A DNA stretch of 64,000 nt from Bog-756 sp963730685 (GCA_963730685.1 CAVSSP010000004.1:1302001-1366000); one strand, 5' to 3'; positions 38,525-47,469 are shown, counted from the first letter of the stretch. The notes: generated by a model from the sequence alone, not told the origin. Translations and numbers: made by a program.

Positions 38525-40387
38525 GTGCCGCCGGCGCCGTCTCCGGTGCCAGCCCCGGCGACGCCGCCCGTGCCAGCCCCGGTGCCAGCCCCGGTGCCGT
38601 CATCGGTCCGAGCCGGGCCCGACCGGATCGTTCGGGTGGTGCCCGACGTACCGGCCATCCACCGGAGGTTCGACTACTCGGTGCCGCCTGCCCTGGCCGA
38701 CCAGATCAGGATCGGGAGCCGGGTGCGCATCGAGCTCCACGGCCGCCGGGTGGGGGCGTGGGTCGTGGAGGCCGACGTGGCGCCCACCGACGGGGTGACC
38801 GCCAAGCCGTTGGCCGCCTCGAGTGGTGAGGGCCCGCCCCCCCCGCTCGTCTCGTTGGCGGAGTGGGCGGCCTGGCGCTGGGCCGGACCCCTGTCGTCGT
38901 TCCTCGGTACCGCATCGCCTCCCCGTCTCGTCCGTGGTCCCGGGCGCTCCCCGGGCACCGGATCGGACCGCCCGTCGTCGCCCGGTGGAGGATCGGTCGC
39001 ACTCATCGCCGACGCCCTGGCCGACACGGGAACGCCGGCGCTGATCCGGCTGGCTCCGACCCTGGACGCCACGCTGGTCGTGCTGGAGCTCCTCCACCGT
39101 GTCGGGACGGGGGGCACCCTCGTGCTGACGCCGTCCCATGCCCGGGCCGCCCAGCTGGCCGCCCGGTTGCGGAAGGCCGGCGCGCCGGTGGCCCTGATGC
39201 CCGACATGTGGCCGGAAGCGTCGTCGGGATCCTTCGTGGTGGTCGGTACGAGGTCGGCGGCGTGGGCACCGGTCGCCCGCATGTCCGGCGCCCTGGTCCT
39301 CGACGCCCATGACGAGGCGTACCGGGAGGAGCGGTCCCCGACGTGGTCGGCCGTGGACGTCGTGGTGGAACGGGGACGGCGGGACCGGGCGCCGGTGGTG
39401 CTGGTGTCGCCGTGCCCGACGGTGGTCCTGGCCGAGGCCTGCCGGCTGGTCACCACACCGCGGGCGGTCGAGCGTCGGGGATGGCCGGTCGTGGAGGTGG
39501 TCGATCGCACCGGAGACGATCCCCGGACCGGGCTCTTCTCCGACCGCCTGGTGCGGTCGGTCCGCTCGGTGTTGGAGCGGCCCGGCGGCCGCGTCGTGTG
39601 CATCCTCAACCGGACCGGGCGGATCCGGCTGCTGGCATGCGGACAGTGCGGGGCACTGGCCCGGTGCACCCGGTGCGGGGGAGCCGTGGCGCAGGACGCG
39701 GCGGCCGGCAGGCTGGTGTGCCGTCGGTGCGGGGAGGGTCGGCCGGCGGTGTGCGCGGTCTGTGACTCCTCCCGGCTCAAGTCGCTGCGGGTGGGGGTCA
39801 CCCGGGCCACCGAAGAGCTGTCGGCCCTCACCGGGGTCGGGGCCGTCGAGGTCACCGGGAACTCGGCGCCGGGATCGGAGGCCGGGGCCCGGCTGGTCGT
39901 GGGGACCGAGGCCGCGCTCCACCGGGTGGGCCGGGCCGACTTGGTGGCCTTTTTGGACGTCGACCAGCACCTTCTGGCTCCTCGGTTCGGAGCCGGCGAG
40001 GAGACGTTGACCCTGCTGGCCCGGGCCGCTCACCTAGTCGGCTCTCGGGCCGGATCTGGCCGCCTGCTGCTCCAGACCCGTATCCCCGGTCACGAGGCTC
40101 TCCAGGCCGCCACCCACGCCGATCCCGACCTGCTGATCGGGCCCGAGCGCGCCCTGCGGGAGCAGCTTGCGCTGCCACCGTTCGGCGCCGTGGCCGTCCT
40201 CCGGGGTCCGGGTGCCCCGACGTTCGCCGAGGGGCTCGGGGCGGTGGCGCCGGTCACGGTCTCGCGGCTCGAGTCCGAACGGTGGATGGTCCGGGCCCCC
40301 GACCACGCCACCATGGCCGACGCGCTGGCGTCGGTCCCGCGGCCGACGGCCCGGCTGAGGGTCGAGGTGGATGCCACGGACGTGTGA
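38525..40387 (+). CDS. priA: Primosomal protein N' (PriA), actinobacterial form without Walker A
   Basis: Replication-restart protein of 620 residues. The N-terminal DNA-binding part has RIVRVVPDVPAIHRRFDYSVP near 35 and GSRVRIELHGRRVGAWVV. The central zinc-binding region carries eight cysteines as CGQCG, CTRCG, CRRCG and CAVC. In the helicase part the place of Walker A is ALIRLAPTLDATL with no GKT, and the DEAH-type box is replaced by DAHDEAY. ATPase activity is therefore doubtful, as for other actinobacterial PriA proteins. The first 30 residues are VPAP repeats. The GTG start is weakly supported. It follows metK after 26 nt. Confidence 0.85.
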   Translation: MPPAPSPVPAPATPPVPAPVPAPVPSSVRAGPDRIVRVVPDVPAIHRRFDYSVPPALADQIRIGSRVRIELHGRRVGAWVVEADVAPTDGVTAKPLAASSGEGPPPPLVSLAEWAAWRWAGPLSSFLGTASPPRLVRGPGRSPGTGSDRPSSPGGGSVALIADALADTGTPALIRLAPTLDATLVVLELLHRVGTGGTLVLTPSHARAAQLAARLRKAGAPVALMPDMWPEASSGSFVVVGTRSAAWAPVARMSGALVLDAHDEAYREERSPTWSAVDVVVERGRRDRAPVVLVSPCPTVVLAEACRLVTTPRAVERRGWPVVEVVDRTGDDPRTGLFSDRLVRSVRSVLERPGGRVVCILNRTGRIRLLACGQCGALARCTRCGGAVAQDAAAGRLVCRRCGEGRPAVCAVCDSSRLKSLRVGVTRATEELSALTGVGAVEVTGNSAPGSEAGARLVVGTEAALHRVGRADLVAFLDVDQHLLAPRFGAGEETLTLLARAAHLVGSRAGSGRLLLQTRIPGHEALQAATHADPDLLIGPERALREQLALPPFGAVAVLRGPGAPTFAEGLGAVAPVTVSRLESERWMVRAPDHATMADALASVPRPTARLRVEVDATDV

Positions 40388-40477
40388 AGCGCCCCTGCCC
40401 TGCGTCTGCGCTATGGCCCGCCTTGATCCGGGGTCTCGGCGCTGTCGCGTGGCTGCCGCGGCCGTCCGGCCCTCGGG

Positions 40478-41956
40478 TCACTCCTCGAGGGTGAACAGCC
40501 TGGTCTCGCCGCGGTCAGGGGCAGGGTCGGGATCGTCCGGATCGGGTGGCCGACCCCGGGCCGGCGGTGCCCACCGCCATTTGCCCGGTCCCCCGGTGAG
40601 GGTGAACCCCTGATGGGTGCGCAGGTAGTGGTGGTGGCCGCAGAGCCGGGCGGTGTTCTCGAGGCTGGCCGGTCCCCCCTCGGCGAAGGCGACGCCCCAG
40701 TGGTCGATCTCGAGGCCCTGGGTGACGTCACAGCCGGGGATCACACAGCTCCGGTCCCGCTCCACCAGGGCGGTCCGCAGGGCACTGGGGATGGAGCGTC
40801 CCAGATGGCACACGGTCGTCACGTCCACCCCGTTGGTGATGACCAACCGGGTGACGGCGTCCCCCATCAGCTCCCGGGCCGACTCGACGGAGACCGGGCC
40901 CACCCCGGGGATCTCGCACACCCCACCGGGTCCGACCGATCCCCGGCGCAGGGCGTCGAGGTCGACCCGGAGGAGGACCTGGGCCCTCGGTCCGGGGTCG
41001 TCCCTGTCCCCGGTGTGGCTGTCGTCCCCGGTGAGTGCGGTGAGTGCGGTGAGTGCGGTGAGGTCGGTGAGGTCGGAGTCCCCGGGCTGGACGGTGCCCG
41101 GGCCCGGGGCCCTCGGCGGGGTGGCCCCGGTCCGGACCGGTGATCCGCCCCGCCGGCCGGTGACCAGGCCCACCAGGGCGTCGGCCCGGTAGGCGTCGGA
41201 GGACTCGTGGCGCCCCTCGCGCCGGGCCTCCTCGAACAACGCGTCGGTCCGGGCGTTGAGGGAGGCCAGCAGGGAGGCACCGGCATCGGGGGCGAGCCGG
41301 GCATCGAGGCAGAAGGCCCCGTCCTGGTCGGTCCAGGTCCGACAGTGGCGCTCCTCATGGAGGCGCCGGCGGTGGGCGGCGGCGTCCTCGGCCGACCGGC
41401 CCTGGGCCTTGGCCCGCAGGCAGCGGTCCCGCAGCTGGTGGAAGGTCTCGTGGGTGGCCGCCTCCACCAGCTCGTCCTCACTGCCCGGGTTGACCCGGGC
41501 GGCGTCGGCCACCAGCCGGGCCACCTTGCCGGACAGCTTGCCCTTGCGGGCCGCCTCGTCGATGGCGGGGTGGTCGGCCAACGACTCCCCGAGCTTCAGG
41601 ACCCCGGTCGAGTCCCCCAAGGAGTCACCGGTCATGTCCGACAGCCAGTGGGCCGGGGTGGGATGGCCGCCGGCCTCGGGCTGGCGGCACTCGGTGGCCC
41701 GGACCCCGGCCAGGGACTTGCCGATGACAGCCACCCGCTCGATCTGGGTGAATGAAGACACCAGGGCGGTGGCGTCAACACCGTCGTAGCGGGCGGGGTC
41801 GAATTCGGCCACGAACTGCAGGACGGTGGCGGCGGCGGACAGGAACCTGGCCACGCTGACTCCGGCGTCCTCGCCCTCGGGACGGGCAACACCGGCACCG
41901 GCCATGCCGGCACCCGCCGGGTCCACCACTGGCTTCGCATCGACCGTCGATGTCAT
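40478..41956 (-). CDS. DUF222/HNH endonuclease domain protein
   Basis: A 492-residue protein of the 13E12/DUF222 type common in actinobacteria. An N-terminal helical DUF222 domain (about 50-300) is followed by an HNH nuclease domain: CVIPGC, then EIDHW, then ENTARLCGHHHYLRTHQG near the C-terminus, with the metal-binding histidines present. Such genes are often found in many copies and can carry group II introns or mobile elements; none is seen here. A 9-bp tandem repeat (41031-41075) encodes LTA/LTD triplets between the domains. The function in the cell is not established. Confidence 0.82.
   Translation of the reverse strand: MTSTVDAKPVVDPAGAGMAGAGVARPEGEDAGVSVARFLSAAATVLQFVAEFDPARYDGVDATALVSSFTQIERVAVIGKSLAGVRATECRQPEAGGHPTPAHWLSDMTGDSLGDSTGVLKLGESLADHPAIDEAARKGKLSGKVARLVADAARVNPGSEDELVEAATHETFHQLRDRCLRAKAQGRSAEDAAAHRRRLHEERHCRTWTDQDGAFCLDARLAPDAGASLLASLNARTDALFEEARREGRHESSDAYRADALVGLVTGRRGGSPVRTGATPPRAPGPGTVQPGDSDLTDLTALTALTALTGDDSHTGDRDDPGPRAQVLLRVDLDALRRGSVGPGGVCEIPGVGPVSVESARELMGDAVTRLVITNGVDVTTVCHLGRSIPSALRTALVERDRSCVIPGCDVTQGLEIDHWGVAFAEGGPASLENTARLCGHHHYLRTHQGFTLTGGPGKWRWAPPARGRPPDPDDPDPAPDRGETRLFTLEE
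41031..41075. repeat. 9-bp tandem repeat inside the HNH protein gene
   Basis: Five units, GTGAGTGCG three times and GTGAGGTCG twice on the plus strand, encode repeated Leu-Thr-Ala and Leu-Thr-Asp triplets in the interdomain region of the minus-strand gene. Confidence 0.75.
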
Positions 41957-42069
41957 GGACCAGAGTTCAGCAGGGGGGTGTGACGCCGCCACGGGGCGTC
42001 GTTCCCGAGGGGAGCCGGGCCCGACCCCCGGTCCGGCCTGCCGTGGGCACCATCGGCACCGTCGGACCG

Positions 42070-42075
42070 TAGAAT
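42070..42075 (+). promoter_or_regulatory. Leaderless -10 box TAGAAT for def
   Basis: TAGAAT is followed by 7 nt and the ATG at 42083. It overlaps an earlier in-frame ATG at 42074, which argues for the downstream start. Confidence 0.5.
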
Positions 42076-42082
42076 GACCGAC

Positions 42083-42628
42083 ATGTCCTCGTTCTCCGTC
42101 CGCGTCTACGGCGACCCGGTGTTGAAGCAGGTCGCCCACGCCGTCGACCAGGTGGACGGATCGCTGGTCCGCCTCGTCGACGACATGGTGGAGACCATGT
42201 ACGACTCCGAGGGGGCCGGCCTCGCCGCTACCCAGGTCGGGATCCAGAAGCGGTTGTTCGTGTACGACGTGGGCGACGGGCCGTTGGTGATCATCAACCC
42301 CGTCATCGTGGAGACGTCGGGGGAGTGGTACCACGACGAAGGCTGTCTCTCGATCCCCGGCCTCCGACTGGGGATCGTCCGACCCGCCCAGGTCCATATC
42401 CGCGGCGTCGACCTCGACGGCGAGGAGGTCTCCCTCGAGGCCGACGACTTCCTCGGTCGGGTATTCCAACATGAGGTCGACCACCTCGACGGCGTCTTGA
42501 TGGTGGAACGTCTCGAGGATGACATGCGCAAGCAGGCACTGCGCGTCCTGCGGGATCGAGCGCTCGGGCTGGACACGTCGGCCATGGAGGCCAAGCTGGT
42601 GTCGGTCGGCAGCGAACGCGAGATCTGA
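42083..42628 (+). CDS. def: Peptide deformylase
   Basis: Removes the formyl group from new polypeptides. The 181-residue metalloenzyme has the three motifs in order: GAGLAATQVG near 44-53, EGCLSIPG in the middle with the cysteine ligand, and QHEVDHLDG near 130 with the two histidine ligands and catalytic glutamate. The start at 42083 follows a leaderless promoter. fmt, encoding the enzyme that adds the formyl group to initiator tRNA, follows 47 nt downstream, the usual pairing. Confidence 0.94.
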   Translation: MSSFSVRVYGDPVLKQVAHAVDQVDGSLVRLVDDMVETMYDSEGAGLAATQVGIQKRLFVYDVGDGPLVIINPVIVETSGEWYHDEGCLSIPGLRLGIVRPAQVHIRGVDLDGEEVSLEADDFLGRVFQHEVDHLDGVLMVERLEDDMRKQALRVLRDRALGLDTSAMEAKLVSVGSEREI

Positions 42629-42661
42629 GCCGGCTTCCTGCGCACGGCTGCCCACCGCCGG

Positions 42662-42667
42662 TAGCGT
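42662..42667 (+). promoter_or_regulatory. Putative leaderless -10 box TAGCGT for fmt
   Basis: TAGCGT is followed by 8 nt and the fmt ATG, without Shine-Dalgarno. This would let fmt be transcribed apart from def. Confidence 0.35.
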
Positions 42668-42675
42668 CGTCCCCC

Positions 42676-43581
42676 ATGGCTCGACTGGTGTTCCTGGGCA
42701 CTCCCGAAGCGGCGGTCCCGCCCCTGGTCACACTGGTGGACGCCGGCCACGACGTGAAATTGGTGGTGACGCGGCCGGACAAGCGGCGCGGCCGGGGGGG
42801 CGCATTGGTTCCCAGCCCGGTCAAGGCGGCGGCAGCCGACCTCGGGCTTCCCGTGAGCCACACGCTCGACGCGGTGGAGGGGGCCGGAGCCGAACTCGGT
42901 GTGGTGGTGGCCTACGGCCGCATCATCCCTGTCGAGGTGCTGGACCGGGTCCCCATGGTCAACCTGCACTTCTCCCTTCTGCCCCGCTGGCGGGGGGCGG
43001 CGCCCGTGGAGCGCGCCATCCTCGAGGGAGATGCGGAGACGGGCGTCTGCCTCATGGCGGTGGAGGCGGGATTGGACACCGGCGGGATCTACGCCGAGGA
43101 GGTCACGCCGATCGACGAGGACGAGACGGCCGACGAGTTGCGCTCCCGACTGGTGGTCATCGGTTGCGAGATGTTGCGGGAGCACCTGCGCGGGGGCAGG
43201 GCCGGACTCCCGCCGGCCCTCGATCAGGTCGGCACGCCCTCGTACGCCGAGAAGATCGTCCCCGGCGAACTACGTCTGCGATGGGACGAACCGGCGGTCC
43301 AGGTGCGGAGGGTGGTCCGATTGGGCCGGGCCTGGACGACGTTCCGCGGGCGTCGCCTGGGGATCGTCCGGGCCGGCGCCGCCGGGTCCGAACCGGTCGG
43401 CGGGGGACCGGGCACCGGGGACACCCGGCCCACCGGCTCCCTCGACGGCACCGAGGTGACGGCCGGCGACGGCCGGCGGGTCGCGCTCGTCACGGTGCAA
43501 CCCGAGGGGAGGCGACCCATGGACGCGGCCGACTGGCTCCGGGGTGCCCGTCCCGAGCCCGGTGAGCGACTCGGAGGTTGA
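42676..43581 (+). CDS. fmt: Methionyl-tRNA formyltransferase
   Basis: Formylates initiator Met-tRNA using 10-formyltetrahydrofolate. The 301-residue protein has RLVFLGTPEAAVPPL at the start, VVVAYGRIIPVEVL with the catalytic region, NLHFSLLPRWRGAAPVERAIL near 95-115 and DTGGIYAEE. The C-terminal OB-like tRNA-binding domain is present but contains a Gly/Pro-rich insertion (about residues 235-255). It is followed directly by the rpe region; the rsmB gene often found between them elsewhere is absent. Confidence 0.94.
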   Translation: MARLVFLGTPEAAVPPLVTLVDAGHDVKLVVTRPDKRRGRGGALVPSPVKAAAADLGLPVSHTLDAVEGAGAELGVVVAYGRIIPVEVLDRVPMVNLHFSLLPRWRGAAPVERAILEGDAETGVCLMAVEAGLDTGGIYAEEVTPIDEDETADELRSRLVVIGCEMLREHLRGGRAGLPPALDQVGTPSYAEKIVPGELRLRWDEPAVQVRRVVRLGRAWTTFRGRRLGIVRAGAAGSEPVGGGPGTGDTRPTGSLDGTEVTAGDGRRVALVTVQPEGRRPMDAADWLRGARPEPGERLGG

Positions 43582-43675
43582 CGACGTCGCAGGACCGGCC
43601 CGACGATTGCGGCCGACCGGAGGCGGAGCGGGGCGGCCTGTCCGGGAAGGTCCGTGAACGCAAGGAGGCCACCGG

Positions 43676-43681
43676 TAGGCT
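43676..43681 (+). promoter_or_regulatory. Putative leaderless -10 box TAGGCT for rpe
   Basis: TAGGCT is followed by 8 nt and the ATG at 43690. It is the same hexamer as at menE and the DUF1844 gene. Confidence 0.4.
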
Positions 43682-43689
43682 CGGTGGCC

Positions 43690-44385
43690 ATGGGCACCAC
43701 CCCGATCCGACCGGAGATGCGAGTGGCACCCTCGATCCTCTCGGCCGACTTCGGCCACCTGTCCGACGCGGTCGACCTGGTGGCGCCGGCCTCGGACTGG
43801 CTCCACGTCGACGTGATGGACGGCCACTTCGTCCCCAACCTCACCATCGGTCCTCCGGTGGTCTCGTCCCTTCGCGAGCACACCGACCTGTTCTTCGACA
43901 CCCACCTCATGATCAGCGAGCCGGAGCGCTACCTGGAGCCGTTCCGCGACGCCGGCTCGGACGGGTGCACCGTGCACGTGGAGGTTGGCCGCACGGCCGC
44001 CCTGATCCAACAGATGCGGGACCTCGGACTCCGGGTCGGGCTGGCCGCCAATCCGGACACGCCCTTCGAGGCGGTGGAGCCATTCCTCGACCAGGTGGAC
44101 CTGATCCTCTGCATGACCGTGTTCCCCGGCTTCGGCGGACAGTCGTTCATCGCCGAGGTGATGCCCAAGGTCCACCAGGTGCGGTCGGCCCTGGCCGGCG
44201 CCGGGCTCAGCGTAGACGTCGAGGTCGACGGGGGAATCGACGAGCACACCGTGGTCGAGGCGGCCCGTTCCGGAGCGAACGTGTTCGTGGCCGGTTCGGC
44301 CGTGTTCGGCCGGCCCCACCCGCTGGACGCGGTCGGGGAGATCCTGGGTGCCGCCGTGCAGGCCGTGGCAGGCGATCCCCCCTGA
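43690..44385 (+). CDS. rpe: Ribulose-phosphate 3-epimerase
   Basis: TIM-barrel enzyme interconverting ribulose 5-phosphate and xylulose 5-phosphate, here next to riboflavin genes that use ribulose 5-phosphate. The 231-residue protein has RVAPSILSADFGHL near the start, WLHVDVMDGHFVPNLTIGP, DTHLMISEPERYL, MTVFPGFGGQSFI and VDGGIDEHTV, all hallmark segments. Start 43690 is chosen from the promoter spacing; the ATG at 43717 would begin right at the barrel and is also possible. Confidence 0.95.
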   Translation: MGTTPIRPEMRVAPSILSADFGHLSDAVDLVAPASDWLHVDVMDGHFVPNLTIGPPVVSSLREHTDLFFDTHLMISEPERYLEPFRDAGSDGCTVHVEVGRTAALIQQMRDLGLRVGLAANPDTPFEAVEPFLDQVDLILCMTVFPGFGGQSFIAEVMPKVHQVRSALAGAGLSVDVEVDGGIDEHTVVEAARSGANVFVAGSAVFGRPHPLDAVGEILGAAVQAVAGDPP

Positions 44386-44396
44386 GCGCCCCGCCG

Positions 44397-44456
44397 CAGG
44401 ACTCGCAGCCCCAGGACTCGCAGCCCCAGGACTCGCAGTCCGAGGGATCGCAGCCG
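44397..44456. repeat. 15-bp tandem repeat before ribD
   Basis: Three units of CAGGACTCGCAGCCC/TCC and one decayed unit lie between the rpe stop and the first ATG of ribD. They are in frame with ribD and would encode QDSQP repeats, but no ATG, GTG or TTG precedes them in that frame after rpe. They may be non-coding. Confidence 0.7.
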
Positions 44457-44492
44457 CAGCCTTCGCAGCCGCCGTCGCCCGACGCCACGTGG

Positions 44493-45503
44493 ATGGGTCG
44501 GGCCGTCGAGGAGGCCGAGTCCGTCCGGGGTCGGACGTCGCCCAACCCGTGGGTGGGCGCGGTGGTGGTCCCCGAGGCCACCGACCGTGACGGCGCCGGT
44601 GACCACTGGTACCGCGGTGCCACCGCCCCACCGGGAGGGCCCCATGCCGAGGTCACCGCCCTCGCCGCCGCCGGAGAGCGGGCCCGGGGCGGGACCCTCT
44701 ACGTAACCCTCGAGCCCTGCGCCCATCAGGGCCGGACCCCGCCGTGCACCGACGCCGTTGTGGCGGCCGGGATCCGGCGGGTGGTGATCGGCGTCGAGGA
44801 CCCCGACCCACTCGTGAGCGGGGCCGGGATCGCCGCCCTCCGGGGTGCCGGTCTGGACGTCGAGGTCGGGCCGGGCGCCGATGCGGTGGGCGCCCAGCTG
44901 GCCGCCTACCTTTCCCACCGGCGCACGGGGCGCCCGTGGGTCGTACTCAAACTGGCGGCGTCCCTCGACGGGGGGATCGCCGCTCCGGACGGCACCAGCC
45001 GGTGGATCACCGGCGAGGCCGCCCGCCGGGACGCCCACCGTCTCCGGGCCCAGGCCGACGCGGTCATCGTGGGTGCGGGAACGGTCCGGGCCGACGATCC
45101 GGCACTCACCGTCCGCCTGCCTGCAGAGGACCCGTGGTTCCGTGGCCCGGCGGACCAGCCGTTGCGGGTGGTGCTCGGACGGATCCCGCCCGGCGCCGCC
45201 GTCCGGCCGGCGCTGGAACTGGGGGGGCGGCTCGAGACCGTCCTCGACGAGCTGGGGGCCCGGGGCGTGGTGTCGGTCCTGGTGGAGGGCGGGGCCCGGG
45301 TGGCGCACGGCTTCCACTCGTCCGGCCTGGTCGACCGCTACATGCTCTACCTGGCCCCGGCGCTGTTCGGTGGGAACGACGCCCGCCCCCTGTTCGAGGG
45401 GCCCGGAGCCCCCAGCATCGGAGACCTTTGGCGGGGTCGGGTGGTCTCGGTGACTAGCCTGGAGGGCGATTTGCGGATCGAACTGTCCGACCCGAATCGC
45501 TGA
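44493..45503 (+). CDS. ribD: Riboflavin biosynthesis deaminase-reductase RibD
   Basis: Bifunctional enzyme: deaminates the pyrimidine intermediate, then reduces its ribosyl side chain. The deaminase domain (about 1-130) has TSPNPWVGAVVV, the zinc ligand GPHAEVTAL and LEPCAHQGRTPPC. The reductase domain (about 150-335) has VVLKLAASLDGGIAAPDGTSRWITG, DAVIVGAGTVRADDP and LVEGGARVAHGF. The ATG at 44493 gives 336 residues, the usual length. The frame stays open upstream through a repeat region with no standard start. ribBA follows after 183 nt. Confidence 0.9.
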   Translation: MGRAVEEAESVRGRTSPNPWVGAVVVPEATDRDGAGDHWYRGATAPPGGPHAEVTALAAAGERARGGTLYVTLEPCAHQGRTPPCTDAVVAAGIRRVVIGVEDPDPLVSGAGIAALRGAGLDVEVGPGADAVGAQLAAYLSHRRTGRPWVVLKLAASLDGGIAAPDGTSRWITGEAARRDAHRLRAQADAVIVGAGTVRADDPALTVRLPAEDPWFRGPADQPLRVVLGRIPPGAAVRPALELGGRLETVLDELGARGVVSVLVEGGARVAHGFHSSGLVDRYMLYLAPALFGGNDARPLFEGPGAPSIGDLWRGRVVSVTSLEGDLRIELSDPNR

Positions 45504-45686
45504 TCTGACCTGCCCAACCACACACCCGACCATGGAACCGACGATAGAAATTGCCTAAGGCGGTCCCGATGCCGGCCGACACTAAGGACACAGGGTTCTG
45601 CCGCCTCGGCCTGCGCCGGGCCCCAGACACGCCGAGCCGGGGCCACCGGACACCACGAGCGAAGAACAGAGGGAGACCAAGGGTCG

Positions 45687-46907
45687 ATGCCCTTTTCATC
45701 AGTTGAGGAAGCGATTGCGGCCGTCGGTCGGGGCGAGATCGTCGTCGTGGTCGACGACGAAGACCGCGAGAACGAGGGCGACCTCATCATGGCCGCCGAT
45801 GCGGTCACGCCGGAGAAGATCGCGTTCTTCATCGCCCACACCTCCGGACTGATCTGCGTCCCCCTCACCCCCGAACGGGTCGAGCACCTCGATCTCCCCC
45901 TCATGGTGACCACCAACACCGAGGTGCAGCGGACAGCGTTCACCGTGAGTGTGGACTACCGCCACGGCACCTCGACGGGCATCTCGGCGGCTGATCGTGC
46001 CGCCACCATCAAGGCATTGGCCGATCCCCACACGCGCCCGGCCGACCTCAACCGGCCCGGGCACATCTTCCCCCTGCGCTACCGGCCCGGCGGGGTGCTG
46101 AAGCGCGCTGGGCACACCGAGGCCGCCATCGACCTGGCCCGCGCCGCCGGCATGTCACCGGCGGGTGTGCTGTGCGAGGTGGTGAACGAGGACAAGACCG
46201 GGATGGCGCGCCTGCCCGAGCTGCGACGGTTCGCCCAGAAGCACGGGCTCTGCCTCATCTCCATCGCCGACCTGATCCGGTACCGTCGGCACAAGGACAA
46301 ACTGGTGCGCCGGATCGCCGACGCCCGGATCCCCACCGACTTCGGTGAGTTCACCGTCTACGCCTACGAGTCGGTGCTCGACGGTGAGCACCATGTGGCC
46401 CTGGTCAAAGGCGATGTCGCCGGCCAGGCCAACACGCTCGTGCGGGTGCACAGCGAATGCCTGACCGGGGACGTCTTCGGCTCGCTCCGGTGCGACTGTG
46501 GACCCCAACTGCACGCCGCCATGGCCACCATCAACGAGAACGGCAGCGGCGTGCTCGTCTATCTGCGCGGCCACGAGGGCCGGGGCATCGGGCTCGCCCA
46601 CAAGCTGCGGGCGTACACCCTCCAAGAGGAGGGCTTCGACACGGTGGACGCCAACCTCGAGCTCGGGCTCCCGGCCGATTCGCGCGAATACGGGATCGGT
46701 GCCCAGATCCTGGTCGACCTCGGCGTGACGACCATGCGCCTCATGACCAACAATCCCACCAAGTACGGTGGTCTCGAGGGATTCGGCCTCGACATCGTCG
46801 AGCGGGTGAACATCCAGCCCACGCCCACGCCCGAGAACATCGAGTACCTCCGGACGAAGAGGGAGCGCATGGGCCACCTGCTCGAGGGGCTCGATGACGT
46901 CCTCTGA
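45687..46907 (+). CDS. ribBA: DHBP synthase/GTP cyclohydrolase II (RibBA)
   Basis: Bifunctional riboflavin enzyme that supplies both starting branches. The RibB domain (about 1-200) has VVDDEDRENEGDLIMAAD, TSGLICVPLT, GTSTGISAADRAATI and RPGHIFPLR. The RibA domain (about 205-400) has the zinc site CLTGDVFGSLRCDCG, GRGIGLAHKLRAY and MTNNPTKYGGLEG. It is 406 residues. The 183-bp leader lacks an FMN riboswitch. AGGGAG precedes the ATG by 11 nt. It overlaps ribH. Confidence 0.95.
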   Translation: MPFSSVEEAIAAVGRGEIVVVVDDEDRENEGDLIMAADAVTPEKIAFFIAHTSGLICVPLTPERVEHLDLPLMVTTNTEVQRTAFTVSVDYRHGTSTGISAADRAATIKALADPHTRPADLNRPGHIFPLRYRPGGVLKRAGHTEAAIDLARAAGMSPAGVLCEVVNEDKTGMARLPELRRFAQKHGLCLISIADLIRYRRHKDKLVRRIADARIPTDFGEFTVYAYESVLDGEHHVALVKGDVAGQANTLVRVHSECLTGDVFGSLRCDCGPQLHAAMATINENGSGVLVYLRGHEGRGIGLAHKLRAYTLQEEGFDTVDANLELGLPADSREYGIGAQILVDLGVTTMRLMTNNPTKYGGLEGFGLDIVERVNIQPTPTPENIEYLRTKRERMGHLLEGLDDVL

Positions 46908-47469
46908 CCTCACGCTCCTTCCGCCCGACGCCAAGGAGCGGGCGGCGGCCCGGGTCGGGCGGGCACTGCCCGGGCCGGGCGGCGGCGGGGCCGGGTTGCG
47001 CATCGCCTTCGCCTGTGCCGAGTTCAACGGGGGGATCACTGACCGCCTCTTGACCGGTGCCCTCGATGCGCTCGAGGAGTCCGGCGCCGACCTGGGCCAC
47101 ACGGTGGTGGCCTGGGTGCCCGGGGCGTTCGAGCTCCCCGTAGTGGCCCAGCGCCTGGCCGAGTCACCCGGGGTCGACGCCGTGGTGTGCCTGGGCGCGG
47201 TGATCCGCGGCGATACCAGCCACTACGAGTTCGTGGCCGGCGAGTGTGCCTCAGGGCTGCAGCGGGTCCAGCTCGACACCGGAAAGCCGGTGGTCTTCGG
47301 CGTGTTGACCACCGAGACCGTCGAGCAGGCCCTGGTGCGCTCGGAGGACGATCACACCAACAAGGGCCGCGAAGCGGCGTCGACGGCATTGCGGACGGCG
47401 GCCGTCCTGTCGGCGGTGTCGGACCTCTCGGGTAGCGGCCGGGTCGGCTTTTCCGTGGGGGGGCGCTGA
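46894..47469 (+). CDS. ribH: 6,7-Dimethyl-8-ribityllumazine synthase
   Basis: Condenses the RibA/RibD product with the RibB product to lumazine, the step before riboflavin. The 191-residue protein has IAFACAEFNGGITDRLL, VVAWVPGAFELPVVAQRLA, CLGAVIRGDTSHYEFV with the catalytic histidine region and FGVLTTETVEQAL. A Pro/Gly-rich N-terminal 35 residues are extra. The ATG is inside the end of ribBA, and its stop overlaps the hisG ATG (TGATG). Confidence 0.94.
   Translation: MTSSDLTLLPPDAKERAAARVGRALPGPGGGGAGLRIAFACAEFNGGITDRLLTGALDALEESGADLGHTVVAWVPGAFELPVVAQRLAESPGVDAVVCLGAVIRGDTSHYEFVAGECASGLQRVQLDTGKPVVFGVLTTETVEQALVRSEDDHTNKGREAASTALRTAAVLSAVSDLSGSGRVGFSVGGR

Noticed and set aside
44397..44456. 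CRISPR-like repeat array
   Set aside because: Units are 15 bp, directly adjacent, without spacers; this is a simple tandem repeat.
43578..44492. Extension of ribD upstream across rpe
   Set aside because: The frame is open but rpe on the same strand is fully conserved there, and the extension has no family similarity.
45504..45686. FMN riboswitch upstream of ribBA
   Set aside because: None of the conserved RFN segments (AGGGTGAAATTCCC, the CCGGCGGT-type core) is present in this gap.
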